From Viscum album (taxonomy: Eukaryota > Streptophyta > Magnoliopsida > Santalales > Viscaceae): a stretch of 64,000 bases of DNA. Below the pieces are notes generated by a model. That model was given only the letters and a program-made list of their open reading frames with translations, ran no database searches and was not told the DNA's origin. The stretch's first letter is position 1. Each line of letters begins with the position of its first letter. This document shows, one piece after another, positions 10,803-21,725 of this stretch. The stretch covers positions 387,203,962 to 387,267,961 of the forward strand of contig OY728133.1 of NCBI GenBank assembly GCA_963277665.1, written 5' to 3'. The position numbers and the translations under genes are program-made.

Positions 10803-12990
10803 TGTTTAGTAGAAAACATTGTAACTATATTTAGGGAAAATAATATTATGGAGCATATCCCTATTATAAACTTTTAGGATAAGTATATAAACATCATGAT
10901 GTTTTGGTAAGGATGATATTATGTGGTTTTCCTATAAATACAACCTTGTCTCAATACTACAAGAGGAAATAGTTCTAGAATAGAGGTAACAAGAGTTAAA
11001 AACTCCGATAAGGGTTTCTTGGGGCTGACTTGATCTTCACCTGGTGCATGACAATAGTCCTTACTATGCACCTGGTTTGACAATCCCGAGGGATGTGATT
11101 AGGTAATTCCCATTATCATTACAAACCATTATGATGGAGTTGAATAAATGTTTAGAATAAATGACCAAGTGAAATCTAAAGGTGTCTTACATTGAAAATT
11201 ATCTGTGATAATTTTGATATCCTATACAAGATTATATGGTTTTCCACTATGATTATTATTTATCACACTATAATTTTTGGATTTAGTTAATCAATGGAGC
11301 CTAAATGAATAATATTAAAAATGAACATGAGGGAAAATGTGGTGACTATGAGAAACCAAATGGGATGATGATTGGATTGAAAGATATTATGACAATTCCT
11401 AATTAGTTGTAGCAAAATATGGTTAACAACCTATACGTTAACCGAAAATCAGACTCACCAATGAATAGAATAATGGAATTCCCAAAGTGATTGAATAGTG
11501 TAGAGCATTGAGGAAAGAATGAATTTTTATAATTTCAAAAATATAGTAGGAGAACCCCAAGAAGCTGTCTCAATAGAATATGTGATTATTTATGTGTGTA
11601 AAATAAGGTGTTAAAGAAAATAATTACTGAGGAAAAATGAATAGTACAATGGAAGGAAATAAATCTCATAAAAATGATCCATTTATAGTTTGTTGTCTTA
11701 AATGTGTTTACATAAATAATTATCCTAATAAATTCCCACTTTTAATGGTTATAACCTAGACCATGAAGGACCTATGTTGAAATAAAATGGATTAAGTATT
11801 TATGTATTAGGATTCAAAAAATTAAATATTAGAAGTATTTTTACAAATGGTATTTTGGTTATAAGAATCATTAAATATCTAAGGATTGTGCTGAATTTTA
11901 GAATCATATGTGTATTAATTAACTTAACAATTTTTAATACCATCATGGGTTATGAGTTTATGGATGGTCATAAGTTTAATGTCTCAAAGACCCTTTTTAG
12001 TTTTTATGTGATGGGAGTATTCCAAGATTAAGGAAATTTTGGATAAATTTATGGAAAGTATATGTTTTAGTGGAAATGTTATTTTAGGAACAATACCTTT
12101 AAATTTTATAAACATAAGTTTAAAGGTATTGATATTATTTCAGGTTAATATAATCATTAAGGACATTGTAATAAAAGATAAATAGTATTATTAGAGTTTT
12201 AGGGAAAAATATACTAAAAATATTAGTAAAAAGGATATTAAATGAATAATTTTTTTCAATGATGTTCATCAAATTTATTGGGTACATTATAGGAATTATA
12301 TTAATATAGTTTAGAAAAATTACATACCACAAGCTGGGTGACAACCTGTCACATCCACCAAGGTCGCAGAGCTTGAACCCCTGGCCCAAGGGAGATAAGG
12401 GTTTAGTTCTTACCATTTAACTATATGATGTCATAGTTGATATTTCATTTTTTAGTTAAATGATTGGAATAGTATATATTAATGATTAACCAGTGGTGTT
12501 ATTACTTAGTTTTATATATTAGTGTATTATATTTGATAAATTTATCTATCTATATTTTTTTGAAAAAATAGTTATAGACATGAATAAATACTTTTCACTC
12601 TTTTATAGATCTTAAAATACATTAAAATATTATTTTATTTCTTCATTCATTAAAAAAATGTTTAAATATCAATGTCTTATAGTATGTGATGAACTAGAAA
12701 TTAATCAAAAAACAACTAAAGGATAAAAATATACTTATAAAATATAAACATATCAAGTAAGAATATTTCTGTATATTTATAGATAGTAAAATAATTACTC
12801 AACTTTATAAAAGGTAACCTGAAATAAAAAATATATCCTATTACATTCAGATCCGATAAATCATATGGTCTTTTAAATAATAACATATTTAATGTTTTGA
12901 GGCCCCCAACCTTTCAATATTTTAAATTAATATGGTCAATGAATTATAACATTATCTATAATTATTTACTCTTTTATTCCATGTCCACAT
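10803..12990 (+). pseudogene. AB leader and gag remnant
   Basis: Downstream of the primer site the sequence follows the E2 leader (shared AAGGATGATATTATGTGGTTTTCCTAT-type blocks near 10908-10935). A gag remnant is then expected from about 10960. A zinc-knuckle-like trace at about 11827-11890 reads KYFYKWYFGYKNH...KDC, with the first cysteines replaced by tyrosine or tryptophan. It lies about 870 nt after the leader, matching the E2 knuckle offset of about 850 nt. I could not recognise protease, RT or integrase between here and LTR B, so most of pol is deleted or decayed beyond recognition. The stretch 11950-12320 shows nothing else. Confidence 0.45.
12325..12440 (-). mobile_element. SINE-like tRNA-derived fragment
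   Basis: Read on the minus strand, TAGTTAAATGGTAAGAAC resembles a tRNA A box. About 40 bases later GGGGTTCAAGCTCTG matches a pol III B box (GGTTCRANNCC), followed by a unique GACCTTGGTGGATGTGAC body. No clear 3' tail or target-site duplication was seen, so this may be only the 5' head of a SINE. Confidence 0.5.
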
Positions 12991-13002
12991 CTTCACTAGA
13001 TA

Positions 13003-14735
13003 CACTAAAGCAAATTGGGACTTTAACAGTGCTTGTGAAAGGGTTTTATCATCACTGATAATGCAAGTGGTGGTAAAAGACAAAATTTAATAGTGCTGAA
13101 AAAGCATTATTAAATGGTTCCATTAACAATGATTATTTAACTATGTTAAAAATATTTAAAATAATAATAATTTTTATCTCACCCCCAACACCCCTTTCTC
13201 AGCGCTTCCATCCCCCTTTCTCATTACTTTCCATTACCCATCTTCTATAATGAACCCCTCACCCTTCCTATATTTTAGAAGGCTATGCTAAATACATGTG
13301 CACTCTTAAATTTTATCCCAGTACCTCCTTTATGCGACTGGATGGTCTTTACCACTATGTCATGCATGTTTTGTTATCTATTTGATGAATTTTATATTTT
13401 TTTATATATTTTTAAATGTGTGATATATATATATAATTATATTTATTTATATATTTTATATATTTTATGCATTAATATTAATTTGTATATATATTAGAAT
13501 ATATATATGTGAGTGTGTGTGTTTATTAAGACACATATATATGTATATATGAAAATTATATATATTTATTATTGAATTTTTATAAGGTAAATAAAATGAA
13601 TAGCTTTTACTTTAAATAAAATTAATAATAAATATGTATTTTTTATATTTAACAATACATATTTACATAAATATGTTTATATATGTCTTTATAAAAGTGA
13701 TTTATTATAAGTAAATATAAGAAAATATTCATATATTTAATTATAAATAAAATAAATCTAAAAAATATTAAATTTAAAATCCATTATAATAATATGAATA
13801 TAATCCTTGGGAATTAATTCAATCCACACTAAATATGGATAAAAAGAAACCCTTAAATGAGGCATAAATTTCATTAAATTAAAAAAAATAAGGGTACCCC
13901 GACTGAATACTCAGTGTTGGAGGACTTATGGGACATTTTATGTTTCTAGAAATTTGAACAGGGGTTGTCCAAATAACTAGGGTGTAGAGTTCAACAAAAT
14001 ATTCAAATTGATATGTGGTAAAGACCAAACAGACACATGAATCAAAATTTATGGTTGTGTGCAGATATAGTTTCGTTTTCAACTTATTTTATATCTTTTA
14101 TTAATTTTTTTATTTTTAATCATCAAATTGTTAATAAATTATTATTACTCAATAATAATTAGAAATTTATTAATTAAAAATATCTTATTAATTATTTTAT
14201 CATCCATTTTCACTTAATATATTATATATTTAGTGTAATTATTTTTTTAGAATTATATAAAACATATTTTAAAAAATATACATTATACTAATATGATTAT
14301 AAATATATTTATAAATTAATATATTATTTTTAATAAAATATAATTTTTCTTAAATATAACCATTATCTACGCTAGAAAAATGTAAAGATAAAGGGGGTTC
14401 TTTATTAGAGGTTCTAAAAAATGCTAATAAACACCCTGCTTTATCAGTGCTTTTTTACAAGTTCTGATAATGTCCCACTATTATCTGAACGTTTTTAATA
14501 GTTCTATTAAAGGTCCCCGTTTATTAGTGTTTTTTAAATAGCACTAATAAAGGGGTATCACTATGTACTTTTTTACCAGCACTGATACTAGGCCCCCATT
14601 AACAACATTTTTAGCACTTTTAAGGACTCCCTTTAATAGTGATTTTTCTAGCACCAAAAAATGGGGTCTTTAACATTTATTTTATCTATAATTTCTATAT
14701 CCTTAGAATTTGATAAATCTAGTTTTTTAGTAGTG
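13003..14735. mobile_element. CACTA-like non-autonomous DNA transposon (CACTA-2)
   Basis: The left end is CACTAAAGCAAATTGGGAC at 13003. The right end is AGTTTTTTAGTAGTG ending at 14735 (inverse CACTACTAAAAAACT). Flanking triplets are ATA (13000-13002) and ACA (14736-14738), an imperfect 3-bp duplication. Both sub-terminal regions hold palindromic units around AGCACTAATAAAGG/CTTTATCAGTGC (13018-13130 and 14399-14665), as is usual for CACTA ends. The interior (about 13200-14390) is AT-rich with low-complexity TA stretches near 13420-13570. No transposase is seen. The exact left end is uncertain because another CACTA occurs at 12994. Confidence 0.6.
14399..14665. repeat. sub-terminal palindromic array of CACTA-2
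   Basis: Seven consecutive units of about 36-41 bp, each a decayed palindrome of the type TTTATCAGTGCTTTTTT...AGCACTGATAAAGG. Adjacent units are joined by CCC or GGGG. Confidence 0.7.
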
Positions 14736-15019
14736 ACACTATTGTTCTCTTAATTATAAACCTTTTTATGTGTTATTCCACAAGACCAATGTACTTCCCT
14801 TTTATCTCTTATTAAAAGGATATTTTATTAATACTATTACGATATGGGTTTTTCAAAAAAGTTATTTGAAAATTAAAAACCATTTATTATCAAGATAATG
14901 TTTAAATTTTAAGGAAACAATTTATTTATGGTGGTAAAAATTTAACACAATATTATTTTAAAGGATGAACATTGGTTTTGAGAGAATATTTGACATGAAA
15001 CATGAATATTAGAAGAAAA
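14736..15019. other. unassigned AT-rich stretch before LTR B
   Basis: This should be the 3' end of the AB internal region. No pol motif is recognisable. A weak purine run AGAAGAAAA (15011-15019) is the only candidate polypurine tract. Confidence 0.4.
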
Positions 15020-16647
15020 TATAAGACCCTAAGAAATTATAATATATTTTTTTTATTTAAATTCTCTCTCTTAAATAAATTTAATTACATATAACACTGA
15101 ATTTATCTTGAATTACATGCATTAACATGTTTCTTCGATAGCATGAGTTGCATGCAAGACCGGGTTTTACCAAGAAACAATATAATATTAACATTATTAT
15201 TTAACATATCATCTAGACATTGGAAGGGAATTTATGTATAGTATTAAATACCTTATGAAAATTTATATTTTACATTCATTTATTAGTTAATTTTTTGTTA
15301 GTAATAATGTTAGAATAATTTAAAAGTAAACCAAATATTATCAGAAAACTGTGTTTTTCTAAAAGACAGAATCGTCAGGCTTTGAAAACATAATTTAGAA
15401 TTAATAATGTCCAATTTTTAGAAATATATGTGACAAAATAAACTTAATTTTTGAAATAATCATATCAAAGTTATCTCAGGGTTAATAGTTGAAATTTTTA
15501 AAAAATATTTCATTTTTCCGTCAATAGTAAGAAATACTCATTTTCAATTGAAAATCGCCATTTTTAAAAATTATTTGGAAAGATAAATAATATTTTAAAT
15601 TATTTTAAAAGGAAATATATTTTATTTATATATCAACTAACCTAATTTATTATAATGGAATTATTTTCATATTTAATTATTATTTTAAATCATTATAAAC
15701 TTTTAAATATTTTCCCTTTAAAAACTATTTTTCTCGTCGTTTCCACAAGACTAATTTTAAATTATATTTTCCCAAATTAAAGAATTTAATTTGGATAAAA
15801 TTTATTTCATATATGGAATAATAATAATCTATATTTTATAATAATTTCAACTTATTTACTTATCGAAATTATTTGTCAAAATAGTAAAAATTAATTATCG
15901 CGGTTAAGATTAAAATGTATTTATTTGGGGGATAAGCTAGAGAGATAAGTATTTAATAAACAAAAAACAAGACTAAAATAAATTTTATTTTGATATATCA
16001 ACCTTATCTATTTAAGGTTATATAATGGTCCATTTTCAGGCAATTTTCATGATAAAAACATAGGTATTATTGAATCTTTTCAAAACATTACAAGTTTTCC
16101 ACACACCTCACTTATAAAAGGTCAACATCTATCCTCTCTTCGTCACACCATAAAACCAATTTTTTTCAGAAAATAACTTCTCAAATAAATTCTCAAATAA
16201 CTTACCAAATACCATAAAATTATATTATAAGCCTTATTTTTGGATTAAATCCAACCTAGTATAGATTTTGGTGCAGTATTAAGGAATTTAACCGAAGATG
16301 GGGTAATGTTATTCAATGAGAATATTTATTTTATTTATTTATCCATATCCCTAAATTATTATTAAATAATTCAGAAATAATAAAATAAGTATCATAAATA
16401 TTATTATATTTTATTATAATGATTTCATGACATAAACTATCTCCACTTCTATCAAATGGGTTATAAAATCATTATTCGTGTGTACAGATGACTACCACCC
16501 CACAAACCAAAGTCATTCATTTTTCTATTACCACCTCTCATGGTTTAATGTAATGATTGATATAATCTATATATTTTATATTGATAACATATTTATATCT
16601 TTTTATTCATTATATTTTATATAACATTTTTATTATCCATTCCGTTT

Positions 16648-16714
16648 GAGAAACGTTAACGTTGCTCTTGTGTATGGCTGATTGCCGCCTCATGAAGCGA
16701 TGCAATTCTTTTTC
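16648..16714 (+). other. LTR stem-loop, decayed copy (LTR B, copy 1)
   Basis: Holds the pattern GTTGCTCTTG ... ATTGCCGCCTCATGAAGCGATGC. TTGCT/AGCGA can still pair with one G-T wobble, but the palindromic loop is lost. Confidence 0.5.
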
Positions 16715-16840
16715 ACTAAAACATTACATGGAAGGTTTTAAGGGTAATGTTAATGTATATATGTGATATAAATTAAAAAATTATGATATTAATTGAATAC
16801 TTATCATTCTGTAAAGATAATATATCATTTTTTTCTACAC

Positions 16841-16909
16841 AGAAAAATGATAACATTGTTCGTGTAAGTGTGGACTACCGCCTTCACGAAGTGACATGAC
16901 TCTATTTTC
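16841..16909 (+). other. LTR stem-loop (LTR B, copy 2)
   Basis: TTCGTG (16859-16864) pairs perfectly with CACGAA (16885-16890) around a GGACTACCGCCT core. An outer AAAAT/ATTTT arm remains. Confidence 0.65.
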
Positions 16910-17027
16910 ATTAAAAAAACATTGATTAAATATATATGTATATTTAATGAAATAATGTTGTATATATTATATTATGATCGTTATGTAATGATAAAATACT
17001 ACTTACCTTCTTCCCATTATGATCCTT

Positions 17028-17098
17028 GAAAAATGAAAATGTTTCTCATGCGTATGTACTGACTACCTTCTCTATGATTGTAAAATAGTCCATTTTTC
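17028..17098 (+). other. LTR stem-loop (LTR B, copy 3)
   Basis: GAAAAATG (17028-17035) pairs with CATTTTTC (17091-17098), and the inner TCAT pairs with ATGA around a GACTACCTTCTC core. Copies 1 to 3 are about 190 bp apart. Confidence 0.7.
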
Positions 17099-17399
17099 GT
17101 AAAAATTTTCATTATTTGTTTTAAATTTATAATTTAAATAAAAATATTATAATTATTTCATGATTATTATTATTTATGAGGTATGACTATAAAATATGTG
17201 CAGGAATCAGATCTTTCATGACAAAACAAGAATGAGAAAACCAGACAATTAATGCCCAAATAAATAAAAACAATGAAAGGTCACTAATAAATGGGTAATA
17301 TGATAATATAAAAGGATAATATATTATATTATAAATATTAATATTGTTATTTAATAATTTAATAACATTTTAAAAACCACTACACAATATTTTAAATAA

Positions 17400-18010
17400 C
17401 TTTCAACCAAAAGGAAGCATGAGGTAAGGGATTCTTTCTCAGTTTTCATTCATTGAGGAACATTTCTACGTTATGCACCAATTTATTATATATTGTTTAT
17501 AAACATCAAATTTAAAATTTTATATCATGAATAATTTATAAATAATATTATTTTATGTTTCAATTTGAATTAGTTCGTCCAAGTGCATTTGGAAAAAATA
17601 TTACCTTGTGGTAAGTGATTTTGTCTAAATTTTCTTTCATTGAGGCACATTTGTATTTTATGGAACAATTTATTTTATATAGTGTATGCACTTCCAAATT
17701 AAAATTTAATACCATGAATACTTCATAATTCATTTAATTTTAAGTTTCAATTTGAATTATTTCATCCAAGTGATGTTTTATTAAATATTACCAAGTGGTA
17801 AGGGCTACGTCTCAGGATCCCTTTATTGAGACAATATGTATTGTTATCAGCCTAATTTCATTTATTGGTGTAGATACCACCCCTTTTATATGAAATATCA
17901 TGATTAATTAATAATTTATTTTATTTATGATTAATTTTAAATTATTTCATCCATTAGGTTTTGAATTAGATGTTACCAAGTGGAAAAAAAAATTCATAAC
18001 TCAAATTCAT
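17400..18010 (+). repeat. tandem repeat of about 187 bp in LTR B
   Basis: The anchor AATTAGTTCGTCC / AATTATTTCATCC recurs at 17568, 17755 and 17940 (spacing 187 and 185), with the same flanking blocks as the array in LTR A. Confidence 0.75.
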
Positions 18011-20066
18011 TTCATTGGGTTATATTACTCCTCCATTTTCTTTGTTGTTATCATATTATGTGTGCAATGAATTTTTACGCTCAATTATTGTATCTAAAAA
18101 TATTATTTGTGGATTTATAGTTATAAAAATAATTTATTCATTGATTAATCCTCACTTCAATGTTATTATCATTGTAACGGGTTGTGTAACAATCTTATTG
18201 ACATCAATATTGTTTATTCATGGATTTTTGTTGAATAAAATTTGTAGATAATTTTCCAAAAAACCAAATTTTTTCCTCTTCTATTCATTTATGACATTTT
18301 AAAGTAATAGTACCATAATTCTCCTTTTTTTCTTTAAAATTATTTAGAATTTTTTTTTAAAAACCATACATCAATTATCTCATCGGTCAGAAATCATTTT
18401 TCTTCCAAAACCATTTTTTATAAAATTAATTTCAAAAATGATTTAAAACTTTTAAAAATGATTTATTAAATTAATTTTTATAAATTTTTAATGTTTAAAA
18501 AAAATAATGGAATTTTCATTCCATTTTAAAACAATTCTGATTTTTTATTTTGCAGAAAAATTGAAAGAAATATTTGTTTTAATATGTTTGACATAACTAA
18601 ATTTCATCCATCATGACTAATAAAATTTTTTAATGAATCATTTATATGCCAAAAATTTATTTCCAAAGAAAAGTGTTTTCAAATTGCTTTCTCAACTTTT
18701 ATTTTTAATATATATTTTTAAAATTAAAAGGATATTTTCATCAAGAATATTTTGAAGATCTTTTTATGGTATTAATATTGAGAAATAAAGAAACATTTTC
18801 TAACGTAATGTTGTATATGTTTAATTGAGGCCATATTTTTGGCTATGTGGATATTTTATGATCATTTTGACTAGGGAATTTATTTAAATACACTTTCTTG
18901 ATTCAGTTTTTTAGTCATTAACTTTCCCAAAAAATATTCACTTTCATTTAATCATTGGAAATTAAATATCCCCTAAATATAAATATTATTTATCATGGAT
19001 ACATTAATTTCGTAAAATATATATCTTTTATAAATATAGTTTTCTATATTAAATTTTATTTTTTATCTAGGGAAATATATATGAAAACATATTTTTTACA
19101 CAATATGGATATTTGGTGATAAGGTATATTAATTCATGAATTAAATCGATTATATGATATATAAGGAATGATTAGGACACACGTTCATGGGCGAGGCTTA
19201 AGATAATATATCCCCTAGAAGGATTAGTAGTTATCAGAAGAAAAATAAGTAAACTAGTATTAAATTGGTTTTTACCTATCGTTTTAAACTGACTTGTGAA
19301 AGATATTGAAAGTAGAGGTATCATGATGCACGAGATCATTGCATCTAATAAATAATGATTCCCATCATCAAGAATACAGTTGTCATTATCTATGATATTT
19401 TCACAGTGATATTATCTCTAAATGCATTTTGTTCTCAATTTTTTGATTAAAAGACATGTGTTTTTAGTTTTGACTTTTCAATGTTGATGATTCCTTGTCT
19501 TATTAATATAGCCAAGATATTTAAATGAAATGTGTTTTCAGTTATTTAAATTTCCATGTTGATTATGTCTTATCTAATTATGATATCCAAGTTATTAATT
19601 AAATGGAATGTGTGTTCATTTTTTAATTTTCCATATCGATTATTATCCTTGATATTTTCACATTGAATTTATCCCCAGATACACTTCCTTCTCAGTTTTT
19701 TGAGTATATATAATGTGTGTTTAGTTATCTACCTTTACATATTTATTATTCTTATTGATTCATGATATATTCCAATGTACTTAACCCTTAATAATCATTT
19801 TTATCATACTTGTTTTTTATCTTTTACCAAGAAACCAAGAAGTGTTCTATGATTAACATGATATGATAATCTTGACGGAATAATTTTAATATAGAAAAAC
19901 ACAATTATGTAATTTTTGTATTAAAATATAATGTAAGAATTATTTATACATCTAGTTTACCAAGACTAATAAAATATTTAATCCTTCAGGGTGAAATTCT
20001 GTATATCTTATGCCGATGTATTAAAGTAGGAACCAACTCTAGGATAATGGGGTTAGGGTTACTACA

Positions 20067-20614
20067 TATAGAGTCACAAATGATTATTTAATTTTATTAT
20101 TGACTCAGTATATTTGACAAAACAAGATACTTAATTCTTTTTGTATTTTTCTTTTACTATTATGACTAATCCATATATGATTCAATATTTTTATCTGATA
20201 TTTTTGTATCAAATCAGAAACCATATTTTTTTCATAACTTTTAGAGTTTATTTCTTTCAAATTTTATTTCAAATCATTGATATATTATTCTATTTATTTC
20301 ATAGAATTTATTTAAAAATTTTAATAAGAGAATTACCCTTATAATTCACAACTTTATTGGCCACCTATCTCATCCAATGACTATTTTATGTTTAAATTTT
20401 AATCCAAATACATGTATTCATCTAAGATTTTCCATAGAAACATGGAAGTCAGGTACCTTAATTTTATGAATTAGAAACATATAAATGGATGCTTACCTTT
20501 GAATTTTATTTTCCTTACTATAATATTAAAGAAGATAAATGAAGTCTCTTCATTAACTTCCTTATAATCCTTGTCATCTTACACAATGAGATATTTATTA
20601 TGTATATCATTCAT
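20067..20614. other. unassigned AT-rich spacer between LTR B and copia C1
   Basis: Thymine-rich DNA with only a small low-complexity frame (20141-20344). No motif of a known element or gene is seen. Confidence 0.4.
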
Positions 20615-20689
20615 TGAATGTCGAAGGGAATGATATAAATGGTATACTGAGATCCAATAAAGGATATTCAATGGTTTCAATAAATAATA
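20615..20689 (-). repeat. C1 3' LTR, U5-end piece
   Basis: Aligns with the first bases of the right LTR (42557 onward): GTCGAAGGGAATG with TTCGAGGATTC, and TTTCAATAAATAATA with TTTCAATGAATAATA. The CACTA element interrupts it at 20690. Confidence 0.65.
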
Positions 20690-20706
20690 AACTATTGGAA
20701 AATAGG

Positions 20707-20985
20707 TCTATACCCACAGTTTTGCAAAAAACTGTGGGTATAGGGATAATATGTGAACCTAGACCCACGGTTTTCCAAAACCATGGGTGTAAAAAACCTA
20801 TACGCACGGTTGTGCCAAAAACCGTGGGAATAGTTTTCTTTTAAGACCTATACCCATGGTTTTGGAGAAAAATGTGGGTATAGGATATTTTCCAAAGACC
20901 TATACCAACAGTTCTTGAAAACTGTAGGTATTGCGGTTTTTTTTTGAAGAACTATACCCATGGTTCTCCAGAACCTTGGGTATAG
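20707..20985. repeat. left sub-terminal palindrome array of CACTA-1
   Basis: Six palindromes near 20707, 20759, 20799, 20847, 20898 and 20951, each about 32-40 bp. Each has CTATACCCACGGTT on one arm and AACCGTGGGTATAG on the other, with a short A- or T-rich centre. Such arrays are normally where CACTA transposases bind. Confidence 0.85.
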
Positions 20986-21079
20986 CTTTCCCGCGTTATG
21001 GAGGGGAAATAAAATTATGCGGGACATTGAAAAAAAATGGCGGGAAGACATTTTTTCACGGTTTAGATTAATATATTTA

Positions 21080-21500
21080 TATACATGTAAATATAAACTT
21101 TCAAAAGTTCTTTAGCTCGGTTGGTAAACTCTTCTCCTCGAGTGTTGTAGGTCGCCAGTTCAAATCCCCATGCCCGTGTTTTTTGAATTTAAATACCCCA
21201 AGTAGACCATATTAATAAATATATACACAGATATATGTATATATAACAAATATAAATCACATCTTGGTTGGTCTGTTTGTGGGGCGCGGCCATGAGGCTT
21301 AGCGTGAGGTGCGGGTTCGAAACCCCCTAAGCGTGTTTTTTGAATTTAAATACCCTATAATAATATATATACGTAGATAAATGTATATATAACAAATAAA
21401 AATCACATCTCAGTTGTTCAAGGCACGGCCGCAAGGCTCAGTGCCTGGTGCAGGTTCGAAACCCCCCTAGTCATGTTTTTTGAATTTAAATACCACACGG
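21080..21500 (+). repeat. three tandem tRNA-like modules inside CACTA-1
   Basis: Module 1 (21106-21178) has an A-box-like TTTAGCTCGGTTGGTAAA and a B-box-like CCAGTTCAAATCCCC. Modules 2 (21259-21335) and 3 (21401-21475) keep GGGTTCGAAACCCCC or AGGTTCGAAACCCCCC. Each is followed by TGTTTTTTGAATTTAAATACC (at about 21177, 21334 and 21475; spacing 157 and 141 bp), and modules 2 and 3 are preceded by ATATATAACAAAT. Cloverleaf pairing is imperfect, so these are not called as tRNA genes. Confidence 0.7.
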
Positions 21501-21564
21501 TTTGAAACCCGTGGGGTCTATTGTGTGCCACCCTGGAACAGTGGTGTGCCACGTTTGAATCCCC

Positions 21565-21715
21565 TATACCCATAGTTCTCCAAACCATGGGTATAGGATG
21601 AGACCCCTATACTGACTCCATTCCATCCCACGGTTCCCAAAACCGTGGGTATAGGCTATACCCATGGTTTTGGGGGCTATACCCATGATTTTGAACTGTG
21701 GGTATAGGTCGTTTT
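21565..21715. repeat. right sub-terminal palindrome array of CACTA-1
   Basis: Three further palindromes (21565-21598, about 21607-21656, about 21655-21707) with the same CCTATACCCATGG/CCATGGGTATAGG arms. Confidence 0.8.
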
Positions 21716-21725
21716 TCCAGTAGTG

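Larger units (their letters stand above)
15020..20066 (+). repeat. LTR B, decayed gypsy LTR of about 5 kb
   Basis: The start TATAAGACCCTAAG aligns with the E2 start TGTAACACCCGAG. At 15117-15200 the CATGCATTAACATG...TTCTTCGATAGCATGAGTTGC block aligns with the E2 ACACGCAATCGCG...CCTCGATAGC block. Three stem-loops (16648-17098), the 187-bp array, the CAATCTT...ATATTG hairpin remnant near 18188 and the LTR end GTTACTACA at 20066 follow in E2 order. Only small accidental open frames occur, such as 18015-18251. It is probably the 3' LTR partner of LTR A, though an independent solo LTR cannot be excluded. Confidence 0.7.
20690..21725. mobile_element. CACTA-1: non-autonomous CACTA transposon with exact boundaries
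   Basis: The right end is ...GGTCGTTTTTCCAGTAGTG at 21725 (inverse CACTACTGGAAAAACGACC). The left end AACTATTGGAAAATAGGTC at 20690 is its mutated partner. ATA is duplicated on both sides (20687-20689, 21726-21728). The C1 right LTR gives an empty site: joining the flanks yields TAAATAATATCT, against TGAATAATATCT at 42630. Inside are at least nine palindromes of the type CCTATACCCACGGTTTTGG / CCAAAACCGTGGGTATAGG (about 20707-20985 and 21565-21715) flanking a core with three tRNA-like modules. No transposase is present. Confidence 0.9.

Noticed and set aside
12135..12416. 93-codon minus-strand frame
   Set aside because: Its only distinctive part is the SINE-like head at 12325-12440; the remainder is AT-rich low complexity.
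18015..18251. 78-codon hydrophobic frame
   Set aside because: An AT-rich accidental frame inside LTR B, not conserved in LTR A.
21106..21178. Functional tRNA gene
   Set aside because: The A and B boxes are recognisable, but acceptor and anticodon stems do not pair well and the module is repeated in degraded form inside a transposon.
20690..21725. Regularly spaced palindromes that look like a repeat-spacer (CRISPR-like) array
   Set aside because: They lie inside a CACTA element with a defined 3-bp duplication in plant DNA. Units are diverged palindromes without unique spacers of constant length.
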